Assembly (NCBI GenBank): GCA_937128505.1
Contig: CAKZMM010000162.1
Location: 17,896 to 81,895 of the forward strand
Direction: 5' to 3'
Source of the DNA: an uncultured Thermogutta sp.
GTDB lineage: Bacteria > Planctomycetota > Planctomycetia > Pirellulales > Thermoguttaceae
DNA: 64,000 nucleotides
The first letter of the stretch is position 1, and every line of letters starts with the position of its first letter. Positions 54,944 through 64,000 of the stretch are shown piece after piece. Under the pieces are notes generated by a model. The model saw only the letters and a program-made list of their open reading frames with translations. It did no database searches and was not told the DNA's origin. The position numbers and the translations under genes are program-made.

Positions 54944-55987
54944 TTAGACCGAAAGGATCGCCTTTCGCCGATAAGAGGCGTAAGCCTGATCGACAATCCG
55001 CAGGATACGGACGGCGTTTTTGCCATCATTAATTTTGGGAGGCCGACCGTTTAGGATGCCCTCGGCAAAATAGCTGCACTCGGCGGTGTAAGGATCGACC
55101 TCCTCGAAGGGAATCGGCTCGAAGACCCGCTGCACGTCTTTGTCTTGAGCGGCATCGTAGCCTGCGGTTCCCAGGCCGAAGATCCCTTCCATCTTGCCGC
55201 CGCGGCTTTGGCCGATGGTTCCCTCGGTAAAAATAGCGCCGGCAGAACCATAAACTTCTAAGCGGGTGCGGCTGGCTTCGTCGGGAATGCAATAGAAACA
55301 ATCGACCGAAGCATGAGCCCCCGAGCGAAACTCCAGAAGAATGGTGGCCGAATCCTCGGGTTTGTAGTTTTGCACTTGTCGGCCGATCAAAGCGACCACA
55401 CGCCGCACAGGACCCGCGAAGTATTCGAGAAGGTCGAATAGGTGGCTGGCCATGTCGATCAGGGCGCCGCCACCTCCTTTGCGGGGGTCTTGCCGCCAGG
55501 CACCTTTGATTGGCGGATACCAGCAGGAAAGTTGAGCCCGCATGTACACCACCTTGCCTAGGCGGCCTTCATCAATAAGCTGTTTGATCTTTCGATGCGC
55601 CCCATGGAATTTCATCATATAGCCTTCTTGGAGGAAGACCTTGTGGCGGCGGCAGGCCTCAACGGCCTTTTGCGCCTGAGAGGTGTTCATCGCAAGGGGC
55701 TTTTCGCACAGGATGTGTTTGCCAGCGGCAGCCGCCATTTGAATCTGCTTCAAATGACAATAGACCGGGGAGGCAATATACACGGCTTGCACCTGAGGGT
55801 CGGCTAAAAGCTCCTTTTCCGTGCGGTAAGCGCGACGGATTCCGAATTCTTTTGCGATCGCCCGGACACCGACCGGGTCCATCACCGCGACCACTTCGCA
55901 GTTGTCGGCTTTGAGCATTCCGGGGATTGTCTTGCGGCGGGCAATTCCTCCAGCACCGATAACACCGAAGCGGACCTTTTCACTCAT
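54944..55987 (-). CDS. Gfo/Idh/MocA-family oxidoreductase
   Basis: 347 residues with GGAGAGGGAG upstream of the ATG. The Rossmann start is RFGVIGAGGIARRKTIPGM, followed by AVYIASPVYCHLKQIQMA and the CEKPLAMN motif whose Lys is catalytic. GGGGALIDMASHLFDLLEYF fits the C-terminal domain. It should be a cytoplasmic NAD(P)-dependent sugar or inositol dehydrogenase. The DegT-type aminotransferase is the next gene upstream on the same strand, 645 bases away; the two reactions are often successive in making amino sugars. Confidence 0.92.
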   Translation of the reverse strand: MSEKVRFGVIGAGGIARRKTIPGMLKADNCEVVAVMDPVGVRAIAKEFGIRRAYRTEKELLADPQVQAVYIASPVYCHLKQIQMAAAAGKHILCEKPLAMNTSQAQKAVEACRRHKVFLQEGYMMKFHGAHRKIKQLIDEGRLGKVVYMRAQLSCWYPPIKGAWRQDPRKGGGGALIDMASHLFDLLEYFAGPVRRVVALIGRQVQNYKPEDSATILLEFRSGAHASVDCFYCIPDEASRTRLEVYGSAGAIFTEGTIGQSRGGKMEGIFGLGTAGYDAAQDKDVQRVFEPIPFEEVDPYTAECSYFAEGILNGRPPKINDGKNAVRILRIVDQAYASYRRKAILSV

Positions 55988-56631
55988 GGGGTGATTCTCC
56001 CTCTCCTAAGCCGTGCCAGGAAAAAGCAATTTCCTCCAACAGATTCACTCGTCGCGTGCAAAGTCCTCGGGTATGAAAACCGTGCTGCCCTGAGTCCATG
56101 AAGACATAGGGCCACTGAGTGTACCAAGACGCAGGAGTACCCCGGGGTCCGTCTGACCGGGTATAGAACACGGTCCGTGGTGGCTTTTCACCCAGAGTAC
56201 ACAGAGCATAAACCACGGGGACAGAATGACGTACGTTTTTCAATTCCCGTTATCTTACAGCCTCCTCTCCTTCCGACTCTTTTAGGACGACACCGTGAGG
56301 TATCGGGTTCACCCAAACCGATAAGCTCCTCGCAGAGGATTAGGCAACAGAGGAATAGCCGACAGGTCTGACGGTTTACCCCCCGGCTTGACGTGCAGAG
56401 TATTTACCCCGATTCCTCTGAAAGAGCGGTTTTCCTAAGAGCGATTTCTCTTATCGGCACCAATTCTCTTGTCAAAAGCACGCGTTGGTTCTTTTGTCAA
56501 AAGCACGCCTTGGGAGCAGACGTTAAAGTTGGTCCACAGGGCGAATCCTCGCTTTCGATCCGCACGATTGGGGAGCCAAGCCCCCAGGTGGGCCGGCTTT
56601 CCACGGAAGCCGAGGTCGAAAGATGGCCTTT
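55988..56631. other. Intergenic region, 0.64 kb, no gene seen
   Basis: It contains TTGTCAAAAGCACGC at 56469-56483 and 56494-56508 (25-bp spacing). No gene and no obvious terminator. Confidence 0.5.
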
Positions 56632-57918
56632 TTAACTGAATGCCTTGATCACCTTCACAAGTGCGTAGGCAATTTGCTTCATATCTTCCTCAGTATAGGT
56701 GGGATAGGCGAAGCAGGTGAAGGTGTGCACTTCGTGCCACCGGGCATTGGGCACCTCGACTTTGCTGTAATCGACACTTTCCGGATCGGCGTATTCTTTG
56801 GAGGTGAACGGGAAACCGGTGCGCCCAAAGCCGCGTTTTTCGGTGTAGGCCCGTTCGCTGTGACATTGGGGCCAGAAGACCTTCCAGCAGGGGGCCCCCT
56901 CGGCTACCGCCGCGTCGACAAACTGCTTGATGTCGCAGCCCATATTCTCGATATCCAGCGAAAAGGCGCACACGTACCACCCGTTTTGGCGTTCGGGGGT
57001 ATCAATGGGCATATACCGAATCTGCGGCAGCTCGCCCAAGATATCCATCAGAATGTGGGCATTGCGGCGGCGCCGCGGCATATTCCACGTGTCCATCCGA
57101 TCCAATTCTGCCAGACCAATGGCCGCCTGCATCTCCGTCATGCGGTAGTTCCAACCCAGCCGCGTATGAATGTAAGGAAGTTTTTGCTCCAGTTCCAAAA
57201 GATTGAGCCGCTCTTTGACATCGTATCCATGGTCGCGGAAACTGCGGGCTTCCCACGCCAAATCCTCGTCATCGGTAGTGACCATGCCGCCTTCGCCACC
57301 GGTGGTGAAGGTCTTATTCTGACAAAAGCTGCATGCAGCGATGTGACCGAGGGTGCCGGTCTTTTTCCCCTGATAGGAACCCCCGAAAGCCTCCGCATTA
57401 TCCTCGATGACAAACAGGTTGTGCCGCCGGGCAAAGTCGTGGATTTTGTCCATGTCGCATACGTTGCCGTACAAATGGACGGGGATGATCGCCTTGGTCC
57501 GCTTGTTGACGAGCTTTTCGGCGGATTCGACGCTGATACAATGATCCTCGAGGTTAACGTCGGCAAACCGCGGAATTGCCCCCGCCTGAAGCACGGCGAA
57601 GCTGGTGGCGATGAACGTGTAACTGGGGACGATGACCTCGTCACCCGGACCAATTCCCAAAGCCGATAGGGCTACATGCAGCGCGGCGGTTCCGGAAGAA
57701 ACCGCGATCGCGAATCGACTTCCTTGCCAGGCAGCAAAGCGGCGTTCAAATTCCATCCCCCGGGGCCCAGTCCAGTAGTTGACCCTGCCGGAGCGGAGGA
57801 CCTCCTCGACAGCCCTAATGGCTTCTTCCGAAAATTGGGGCCAACCTTGCAGCTTATTGGTGACGGCCTTGGGCCCGCCGTGAATCGCCAACTTTTGCGT
57901 AACGACCGCACTAGACAT
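56632..57918 (-). CDS. DegT/DnrJ/EryC1-family PLP-dependent aminotransferase
   Basis: 428 residues, with AAGGAGGAGG upstream. Family motifs are complete: VNYWTGPRGMEFERRFA, VSSGTAALHVALSALGIGPG, DEVIVPSYTFIATSFAVLQ, VIEDNAEAFGG and CSFCQNKTFTTGGEGGMV with the PLP lysine at residue 202. It likely aminates a keto-sugar nucleotide or a related polyol. The downstream Gfo/Idh dehydrogenase could make the keto substrate. It could feed the polysaccharide locus, but that is a guess. Confidence 0.93.
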   Translation of the reverse strand: MSSAVVTQKLAIHGGPKAVTNKLQGWPQFSEEAIRAVEEVLRSGRVNYWTGPRGMEFERRFAAWQGSRFAIAVSSGTAALHVALSALGIGPGDEVIVPSYTFIATSFAVLQAGAIPRFADVNLEDHCISVESAEKLVNKRTKAIIPVHLYGNVCDMDKIHDFARRHNLFVIEDNAEAFGGSYQGKKTGTLGHIAACSFCQNKTFTTGGEGGMVTTDDEDLAWEARSFRDHGYDVKERLNLLELEQKLPYIHTRLGWNYRMTEMQAAIGLAELDRMDTWNMPRRRRNAHILMDILGELPQIRYMPIDTPERQNGWYVCAFSLDIENMGCDIKQFVDAAVAEGAPCWKVFWPQCHSERAYTEKRGFGRTGFPFTSKEYADPESVDYSKVEVPNARWHEVHTFTCFAYPTYTEEDMKQIAYALVKVIKAFS

Positions 57919-58651
57919 AGTCGTCCTCCTCCTTTTAGAAAACAGGCAGTTTCAAAACCGTTCCACCTGATGAGTTTAGCATTAGATGAGTTTAGCATTA
58001 TAAGTTCGGCATCTCACTAGGCTTGCACACGAGAAGTTCGGCACCAGATCGAGGGTGTTCACCTTACTGGGTAGAGAGGAAATCTTCCCCGGTTACTCCG
58101 CCGAAACCCACCGCCTGCCGCGGCACCCGGCGAGCTTAGGATTTACCCTGAAAACTAACAAGGTTTTAACGCCCTGGCAAAGCTTCGCCAAGGGGTAGGG
58201 CCAAGGACAAGTACCTGCGACCCAGGTAACAGAGTTCGAGGCTCCCCCCGATCTTGCAAGAATGGCTAGAATTTGCGTTCATTCGGACCGATCGCCCTAG
58301 CCATGAACAAGCTTCAAAAGGAAGTACCGTTCATTGGGCATCCCCAAATGCTCTTTCACCGAAAGCACCGATCGAACGTCTCCCCCTTCAGTTCGCGCAA
58401 GGCTCGCTCGGCTCTGTCATAGGGAGCAGACGCTGAAGGGCGATGTTGCTTTTTGGCGACGTCATGCGCTGCGTGGGGCCGGTTCTGGGTGCAAGCGGTA
58501 CCGGTTTTTGAGTCGACCGAAAGGAATCACAATCCCCATCTTCCGTAAGAAAGAGGGGTTAAGTTACCGGGTTTTCCCGGGATTCGGCATTCGGTCCTTC
58601 GGCATGTTCCTTGCAGCGTCTTGCGCTCGACTTTGGTGCAAGGGACGATCG
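57919..58651. other. Divergent intergenic region with a 16-bp tandem pair
   Basis: GATGAGTTTAGCATTA is repeated perfectly at 57969-57984 and 57985-58000, followed by two AAGTTCGGCA copies. The right half is an open lead of the next gene that shows no domain. Confidence 0.55.
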
Positions 58652-60172
58652 ATGTGCGCGAAAGCTACGGTTTTGCTCTTGGTGGGATCTCTCCTCTGGG
58701 GGGAAAACCCAACAAAATTCTCGGCGGAAAGTGTGCCTTGTCCGGCAGAAACTTTCCCTTCGGTACCCGAAAACAACCCTTCCAGAGCCGAGCTTTTGTC
58801 TGGGCCGACCCGGGTACTGCTTGAGGCTAAACTGCTTGAGACTAAAGAGGCGATCGACGCCGCCTGGGATACTCTGCCTTGCGTTGTTGCAGCGCTCCGG
58901 ACCGGTGCGAACATCTTCGCATCCGCCGCGGAAGCCCTGCCTCGTGCGCCGCAGGTTAAAACTCTGGCGTTGGGCCGGGAAACCTTCTTTTATGCAGCGC
59001 AAGAGCTTCCCTCCGAACGGGAAGCTGGGCCGCCCTTTGGAATAAGAGTATCTGGAACGGAAGCAGGGGCCTCTAGTAGCGAAGGGGGGGAGCAAGAGCC
59101 CCGCCGGTCCGAAGAAAAAACTGCTGTTCCTCCTTTAAAAACGCCGTGTCTAGACGCAGAATGCGAAGTCCTGACGGAAAAAAGGGGGTGGCTACACGGT
59201 ACCGTCGACGCGGCCACCGATCAGAATTTTCTGGTACTCAAATCGGGAGATCATCGCCTGGCGGTACGGCGTTTTATTCCCTGGCGGCAAGTCATTCGCG
59301 TAAAACAGGGCTCCGCGAATTTCTCGCGAGCCCAGTTCCAGAATATGCTCCCTGCGGGAACCAATCACCGCGGGTTAAACCGGCAGGCAAGCGGCGAAGA
59401 TCCCCAGGTGCCCGAGTCGCCTCTGCGGCGATCGGACCTGACTGCCTCTGAGCCGACAGAAGGCGAGGGTTTTATTACCCATGGGTCGCAAAGGATCGTG
59501 ATCATCCGCTCTCCCTTAAAGCCGGAAGTCATCCCGGCAGGGGAGGCTGCAGGAAGCTTACCGCCAACACCCCAGGCGGAGCGTGGGTCCCCGGAGGCAT
59601 GGGCAACGGAGCCGGAGCCGACTGCTCCCGGTATTGATCGGTGCGATACCCAAGCAGAAGTACCGAGGGCGGGTTTCGCCGGGGAACGCAGATCCGAAAA
59701 ACCCCCGGGGCGGATCGCCACCTTGCACGTCGAGGCCCAGGTGGCCCACTGGGATGAAGATGTGGAGCCGGACGGCTTACTCCTCGAGCTGCACCCATTG
59801 GATTTAGCCGGGAATGCGGTAGCTATCCGCGGGACGGTGGAAGTGGAACTGATCGGATATTTGGCCGCCGTGGCCGAATGGCGACGCGGTCCCATGCAAC
59901 TCGGTCATTGGGTCCGGATCATTCAAAGTGAAGGATCGGCGGGTTTTACCCGGCTGGAATTGCCATTTCAGGTTATCCACCCTGAATTCGACCGGGATTG
60001 GGCCCCTTATGCGGCCGTGCACGTCCGGCTTGTGGTGCCCGGCATCGGTGCATTTGAAGCCACGGACCCCAATGTGCGAATTCGCCAGGCAAGCCCGGTG
60101 CGGGACGCTTTCTATCGGGCGACCGGTCGGCGCTTCGCCCCCGGGGAGCTTACCAACCATCCGAGCCGGTGA
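58652..60172 (+). CDS. Exported protein of unknown function, planctomycete-type
   Basis: 506 residues from ATG 58652, where AAGGGA lies upstream and a signal peptide begins (AKATVLLLVGSLLWGENP). The frame is open for 106 codons before this. Residues 25 to about 340 are mostly low complexity, with one small fold at about 160-220 (AECEVLTEKRGWLHGTVDA, LKSGDHRLAVRRFIPW). The last 160 residues look like a conserved beta-rich domain (HVEAQVAHWDEDVEPDGLLL, DLAGNAVAIRGTVEVELIG). I do not recognise the family and give no function. It is isolated between divergent and convergent neighbours. Confidence 0.7.
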   Translation: MCAKATVLLLVGSLLWGENPTKFSAESVPCPAETFPSVPENNPSRAELLSGPTRVLLEAKLLETKEAIDAAWDTLPCVVAALRTGANIFASAAEALPRAPQVKTLALGRETFFYAAQELPSEREAGPPFGIRVSGTEAGASSSEGGEQEPRRSEEKTAVPPLKTPCLDAECEVLTEKRGWLHGTVDAATDQNFLVLKSGDHRLAVRRFIPWRQVIRVKQGSANFSRAQFQNMLPAGTNHRGLNRQASGEDPQVPESPLRRSDLTASEPTEGEGFITHGSQRIVIIRSPLKPEVIPAGEAAGSLPPTPQAERGSPEAWATEPEPTAPGIDRCDTQAEVPRAGFAGERRSEKPPGRIATLHVEAQVAHWDEDVEPDGLLLELHPLDLAGNAVAIRGTVEVELIGYLAAVAEWRRGPMQLGHWVRIIQSEGSAGFTRLELPFQVIHPEFDRDWAPYAAVHVRLVVPGIGAFEATDPNVRIRQASPVRDAFYRATGRRFAPGELTNHPSR

Positions 60173-60337
60173 GGATCCGGCGCCAACCGGCAAGGATCGG
60201 GCGCTCATACGAGGAATGGGTGCTGCCAAACGCAAGTTATCAAGCGCGACTTCGCCTTCCCGGTCGGCAGGGAGTGGGCTGATCCTTCAGTCGGCAAGCC
60301 CTTCAAGGCACAGCCGGAACTGGGGCGCTCGACTTCG

Positions 60338-61651
60338 CTAAATCGTCTCGGGCAATTCGTAGCCTTTGCGGCGGGGACGGTCTAGGGAGCGATTAGCTTC
60401 CTCATCCGCCACGAACTGCTCCTTCGCCGGATCCCACTGGAGTCGCCGGCCCAACAGACGAGCGATATTAATCAGGTGGCAAATTGTGGAGGTACGATGG
60501 CCAACCTCCGCATGGGCAACCGGCTTTTGCCTGCTCCGCATGCAGTCGAACCAATTCTTCATGTGATCGTTACTCTGGACCAAGCGAATATCCGTGTCGC
60601 GGAGCGGCTCGCGACCCAATTCCTCCGGCTCAACTTTCAGGAAATCGCGGTCGATGGTGATCGTGCCTTTTTCGCCGTGAAAGATCGCCCCGCCCGCGGG
60701 GCCGTTTTCCAACCGAACAACGATTCCATTCGCATAGCGATAGAACACTTTCGGGCGAGAACATAGCTTGTCCCCGCGACTTCGCGGTTCAGGTGCCGTG
60801 TAAATCGGCGGTTCCAGCCGGGGGCCTTCCGTCCAAATCTCTACCGGGCCGGTGTCATCCATTCCAAGAGCCCACTGAATTTGATCCAACCCGTGGGAGC
60901 CCCAGCCGGTGACCTCTCCACCAGACCACGGTGCAAAGGAAATCCAACCGGGGTTAGCCCGGGGCGTAAAGATGTCGGCATGGTAGGGGACCACTTCGCT
61001 GGCTCCGCACCAGCGGTCCCAATCGAGGCCCTCCGGGACCGGTTGCTCCGGCAAGCCGCACCGCCAAGGACTTGGATAGTTGTGCGCAATCACCGTGTGC
61101 ACTTTGCCAATGCGACCGTTGAGCACCAGCTCGCACCCCAGCCGGTTCACGCGCGAGGATCGCTGCTGACTACCGGTTTGAAATACACAGCCGTACTTTT
61201 CGGCAGCCTGAACCATCAATCGACCCTCGCGGATGGTCAGGGTCATGGGCTTTTCGGCATAAATATCTTTTTTGGCCTGACACGCTTCGATGCACACCAG
61301 AGCCCGCCAATGATCCGGAGTGGCGACGACTACCCCCTGGATTTCTTTCATATCCAAAAGCTCTCGGTAGTCGGTGAAGGCTTTGGCCTGGAATTTGGCG
61401 GCGATCATTTCGGCGCGGGGTTTGTAAACGTCGGCAACGGCGAGGATCCGACCCTCGGGCGGAAGCTTCATCAGTTGCTCGCCCCGACGCCCTACGCCCA
61501 CAAATCCGATGCCGATTTGATCGTTAGGTCCGGGTCGGCCTTGAGCTGCGAGAACCGACCCGGGTACCAAGGTAGGCAGTGCAATGCCGGCAACTCCACC
61601 AATTGCTAATTTTTTCACGAACAACCGCCTGTTCATGCCGCGCTTCATCAT
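60338..61651 (-). CDS. Tat-exported Gfo/Idh/MocA-family protein
   Basis: 437 residues from ATG 61651, preceded by GAGGGGTG. The signal has NRRLFVKKLAIGGVAGIAL, a twin-arginine pattern at residues 7-25. GIGFVGVGRRGEQLM is the dinucleotide-binding loop, VVVATPDHWRALVCIEAC and YAEKPMTLT follow. WGSHGLDQIQWALGMD fits the large planctomycete/Bacteroidetes exported subgroup, which carries tightly bound NAD(P) and may act on glycosides outside the cytoplasm. Substrate unknown. The gene faces the unknown exported protein tail to tail. Confidence 0.92.
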   Translation of the reverse strand: MMKRGMNRRLFVKKLAIGGVAGIALPTLVPGSVLAAQGRPGPNDQIGIGFVGVGRRGEQLMKLPPEGRILAVADVYKPRAEMIAAKFQAKAFTDYRELLDMKEIQGVVVATPDHWRALVCIEACQAKKDIYAEKPMTLTIREGRLMVQAAEKYGCVFQTGSQQRSSRVNRLGCELVLNGRIGKVHTVIAHNYPSPWRCGLPEQPVPEGLDWDRWCGASEVVPYHADIFTPRANPGWISFAPWSGGEVTGWGSHGLDQIQWALGMDDTGPVEIWTEGPRLEPPIYTAPEPRSRGDKLCSRPKVFYRYANGIVVRLENGPAGGAIFHGEKGTITIDRDFLKVEPEELGREPLRDTDIRLVQSNDHMKNWFDCMRSRQKPVAHAEVGHRTSTICHLINIARLLGRRLQWDPAKEQFVADEEANRSLDRPRRKGYELPETI

Positions 61652-62161
61652 GATGACACCCCTCAACGGAGTTAACAACGTACCGGAGTTGACAACGTGT
61701 GGTTGCGTGGGACTCCCGTGCGCCATCCGTAAGCAGCTTGCGAAAGCAAGTCCGGGAGTTCGTACGCGGGATTACGACTGGGTATTCCGCTGCTTTTTAA
61801 CATGTTAGTTCAAAGGGTTGATCAAACGCAAGTTTAGCATCGCCGTCAACAACTCGGTAGCGTGCAATCTGCTCCCGCGATTCTGCCCGGATTTTTTGGG
61901 CGTGGCCACACAGCTTTATGGTTTTATGGTCTCTGGCAATACGCGGCGAAAAGGAAAGCTTTCGGGGGAGAAGTTCGGTTCATTCACGATTTGGGTATCC
62001 TCAAATCTAGGGATCGACGCGGTCTGCGGCACCGCCTGCTAAAGCAGGTATCCAGGCTTCACGGTGTCCAAAAAGGTGCCGAGACGGTAGAATTTCAATT
62101 TTGATCTTAGGCTTACTCAGGTGGTTTTAGGGCTTCACGTGGCCGGCGGCGGGAGCCGAAA
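61652..62161. other. Divergent intergenic region, 0.5 kb, no gene seen
   Basis: It must hold promoters for the Tat-exported oxidoreductase and the second GT4 gene. No convincing repeat or RNA was found. Confidence 0.5.
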
Positions 62162-63286
62162 GTGTCGAAGGTTCGCATCCTACAACTGATCCCCTCCTTA
62201 GACCAGGCTGGGGCCGAAAAGCAGCTTTCGCTTTTGGTGCGGAATTTAGACCGAGAAATCTTCGAGGTCCATGTCGGCGTTTTGACGCGGTTGGGGCCTC
62301 TGGAGGCAGAACTCCGCCAGGCGGATATCCCCATCCATTTCATCGGCAAGAAATGGCGGGCTGATCCGCGGGCGTATTTCCGCTTGGTTCACCTCCTGCG
62401 CGAGTTGCGTCCGCAGATCCTCCACACATGGCTTTTCGCCGCCAATAGTTTTGGGCGTTTGGCTGCGATGCGCTGCGGTGTACCGGTGGTCATTGCCAGT
62501 GAACGATGTGTGGATTTGTGGAAGGCCTCGTGGCAGTTTGCGTTGGATCGGTGGCTGAGCCGGTTCACCCATGCCATTGTGGTCAACAGTTCGGGGGTAA
62601 AAGAATTTTACGTTTCGCGGGGACTTCCCGAGGCAAAAATCCATGTGATTCCCAACGCCGTACCCGTAATGGATAAGGAACCTCAGCGGTCGAAGGCCGA
62701 GTTGCTTCGGGAGCTGGGCCTACCGGCGGAGGTTCGGTTAATCGCTACGGTGGGACGGCTTTGGCCTCAAAAACGCCTGGAAGATGCCATCTGGGCGGCG
62801 GATTTGCTGAAAGTTATCCGCGCGGATGTGCACCTCCTGATTTTCGGTGACGGACCGGAACGCGAACGCTTGCTCCGCTTTCGAGAAAAGGTTCGGATCG
62901 AGGACCGTGTCCATTTTTTGGGACACCGCAATGACGTGCATGATTGGCTCCCGCATGTGGAAGTCTTTTGGTCCACGAGTGGCTATGAAGGGCAGTCAAA
63001 TGCCATCCTGGAGGCAATGGCAAATGGGCTGCCTGTGGTGGCTACGGATATCCCGGGAACTCGTGATCTTGTGATCCACGGTCAGACCGGATTGTTGTTT
63101 CCGGTGGGAGATCGCGCCGCTTTGGCCCGGCTTACGCAACGATTGTTGGAGGATCCCGAGTTGGCAAAACGTTTGGGGGGGCAAGCCCGGGAGTATGGGG
63201 CCACCCACTTCCGAGTGGAGGTAATGGTGGAGCGTTTTACGAAACTGTATAAGGAGTTTCTTGGTCGGCTTGACGGGGGATCATGA
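62162..63286 (+). CDS. Glycosyltransferase family 4
   Basis: 374 residues from GTG 62162, with GGGAG eight bases upstream. ILQLIPSLDQAGAEKQLSLL is the acceptor-domain glycine motif. The donor domain has VIPNAVP, ATVGRLWPQKR, LLIFGDGPER and EGQSNAILEAMANGLPVVAT with the E-x7-E pair at 276 and 284. Same family as the GT4 at 41062 but not a close copy. Acceptor and donor cannot be predicted. No other sugar-polymer gene follows in the window. Confidence 0.93.
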   Translation: MSKVRILQLIPSLDQAGAEKQLSLLVRNLDREIFEVHVGVLTRLGPLEAELRQADIPIHFIGKKWRADPRAYFRLVHLLRELRPQILHTWLFAANSFGRLAAMRCGVPVVIASERCVDLWKASWQFALDRWLSRFTHAIVVNSSGVKEFYVSRGLPEAKIHVIPNAVPVMDKEPQRSKAELLRELGLPAEVRLIATVGRLWPQKRLEDAIWAADLLKVIRADVHLLIFGDGPERERLLRFREKVRIEDRVHFLGHRNDVHDWLPHVEVFWSTSGYEGQSNAILEAMANGLPVVATDIPGTRDLVIHGQTGLLFPVGDRAALARLTQRLLEDPELAKRLGGQAREYGATHFRVEVMVERFTKLYKEFLGRLDGGS

Positions 63287-63460
63287 CCCGACACGCCGGA
63301 AATGGACGGCCGGTGTCACCGACCGCGTTTTGAGTCTCCCCATATGAGGTCGTTTTCGCTCGCGCTTCCGCTTGTGATCGAGGTGTTCCTGCTTTGCCTT
63401 TATCCGCGTGGGCCTCTTACCCATACGAGGCTTTTATCCATTTGTCACTCTGGTCCATCA

Positions 63461-63618
63461 GTGGCGATCATCCATGGTACCTCGCAGTTAAGCATGAGCA
63501 CCTATCATCTATGATTGCCTCGCACTTAACCATGCGTACCTAACATCCTTGGGTACCTATCATCGCTATGTGTCTATCATCCGTCGGTGGCTATCATCCC
63601 TGGGTGGCTGGCAAATCG
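63461..63618. repeat. About nine degenerate 17-bp units (GTGGCTATCATCCCTGG type)
   Basis: Clean in-register units start at 63536, 63553, 63570, 63587 and 63604. Earlier units at 63461 and 63478 match, with a phase slip of a few bases around 63495-63535. The core is CTATCATC. Confidence 0.8.
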
Positions 63619-63963
63619 TTTTTTGCGAGGTATCTCTTTGCTTTGTATCTTTTTGCTTATATATGCCTTTGCTATTCATCTCTACATGTAGCTCTTGCAG
63701 CTTGCATTTCGGATTAGCGCGAGATTAAGCTAGGGACCGATTTGAGCCCGGCTGGTAGCCAACTAAAGGCGCGGGTTCAGCAAGCTCTCAGAAGCCGGCA
63801 AAGATAAGGAATTTTCGAACAAATTTCTCTTTCAAGGTCTCGGAATCCGCCCGTCTCTGCCCGCAGTGCAATAAGTAGGAGTGCGACTGAAGTTGTTCAA
63901 AGATCCTCCCTACGACAAACCGCGGTAAAGCCTGCCGGTGGTTCCCCTATAGATTTAAAACCC

Positions 63964-64000
63964 GGTGGTTTCCACATTATTAAACAAGGTGGTTTCCACT
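63964..64000. repeat. Start of a 24-bp repeat cut by the window edge
   Basis: GGTGGTTTCCAC occurs at 63964 and 63988, 24 bases apart, and the second copy runs into the last base of the window. Confidence 0.6.

Larger units (their letters stand above)
63287..64000. other. Intergenic region to the window edge, no gene seen
   Basis: It holds the 17-bp array at 63461-63618 and the start of another repeat at 63964-64000 that runs off the window. No open frame has a domain. Confidence 0.55.

Noticed and set aside
56623..57669. Plus-strand open frame (about 348 codons) opposite the DegT aminotransferase
   Set aside because: The minus frame carries every DegT motif; the plus frame is a codon-bias shadow.
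60881..61609. Plus-strand open frame opposite the Tat-exported oxidoreductase
   Set aside because: No domain or start signal, and full overlap with a well-supported gene.

Overview
The window looks like chromosomal DNA of a planctomycete, perhaps a Pirellulales or Thermogutta-like lineage (inference from gene content; no rRNA is present to confirm it). The pointers are a Ser/Thr kinase with a membrane anchor and long tail, Tat-exported Gfo/Idh and isomerase-like proteins, a double DUF1080 lipoprotein, an FG-GAP propeller protein, and a MoxR/VWA pair. Roughly 31% of the window is non-coding by my count of the gaps, which is high for a bacterium. Many of the larger gaps carry their own short, degenerate tandem repeat.

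Layout. 1-1487: 3' part of a Ser/Thr kinase. 2649-5772: coupled MoxR-type ATPase and VWA protein. 6864-11392: sodium:solute symporter and a fused serine hydrolase/NamZ (DUF1343) protein, a likely peptidoglycan-scavenging pair. 11827-14172 (minus): histidine phosphatase and a Tat-exported fucose-isomerase-like protein with a His/Cys-rich N-terminus. 15277-19911: URO-D/MtaA-family protein, SPOR-like protein, FG-GAP protein. 21422-21495: tRNA-Arg(UCG), followed by an 8 x 17 bp repeat. 22226-29382: outer-membrane-type protein, GlgX-type debranching enzyme, CstA-family transporter. 29828-42390: exopolysaccharide locus with two divergent arms (sugar transferase, polymerase/ligase, Wzz-like protein on minus; FemAB-like, NodB deacetylase, Wzx flippase, GT4 on plus), then a minus-strand phosphodiesterase-like protein. 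44509-48766: TsaB and a large protein with RNA polymerase alpha-CTD-like and sigma region 4-like domains. 49781-51193: DUF1080 lipoprotein. 52330-53440: L13 and S9. 53736-54878: MoaD/ThiS-like protein and a ThiF/MoeB-like protein missing key catalytic positions. 54944-63286: two Gfo/Idh proteins, a DegT aminotransferase, an unknown secreted protein and a second GT4.

How genes work together. The symporter and the AmiE-like/NamZ-like fusion could release and import MurNAc-containing products. The 29.8-42.4 kb block encodes Wzx/Wzy-type polymer assembly: priming, flipping, polymerisation, chain length and deacetylation. No Wza exporter or BY-kinase is visible. DegT and Gfo/Idh enzymes at 54.9-57.9 kb may supply modified sugars. 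The most striking non-genic signals are the phased repeat arrays: 12 x 20 bp at 40761, 8 x 17 bp at 21533, and five 32-bp repeats with about 61-bp spacing at 31516 that run through the 3' end of a gene. The most striking genic signals are the alpha-CTD/sigma-like protein and the pseudo-E1 with an intact MoaD-like partner.
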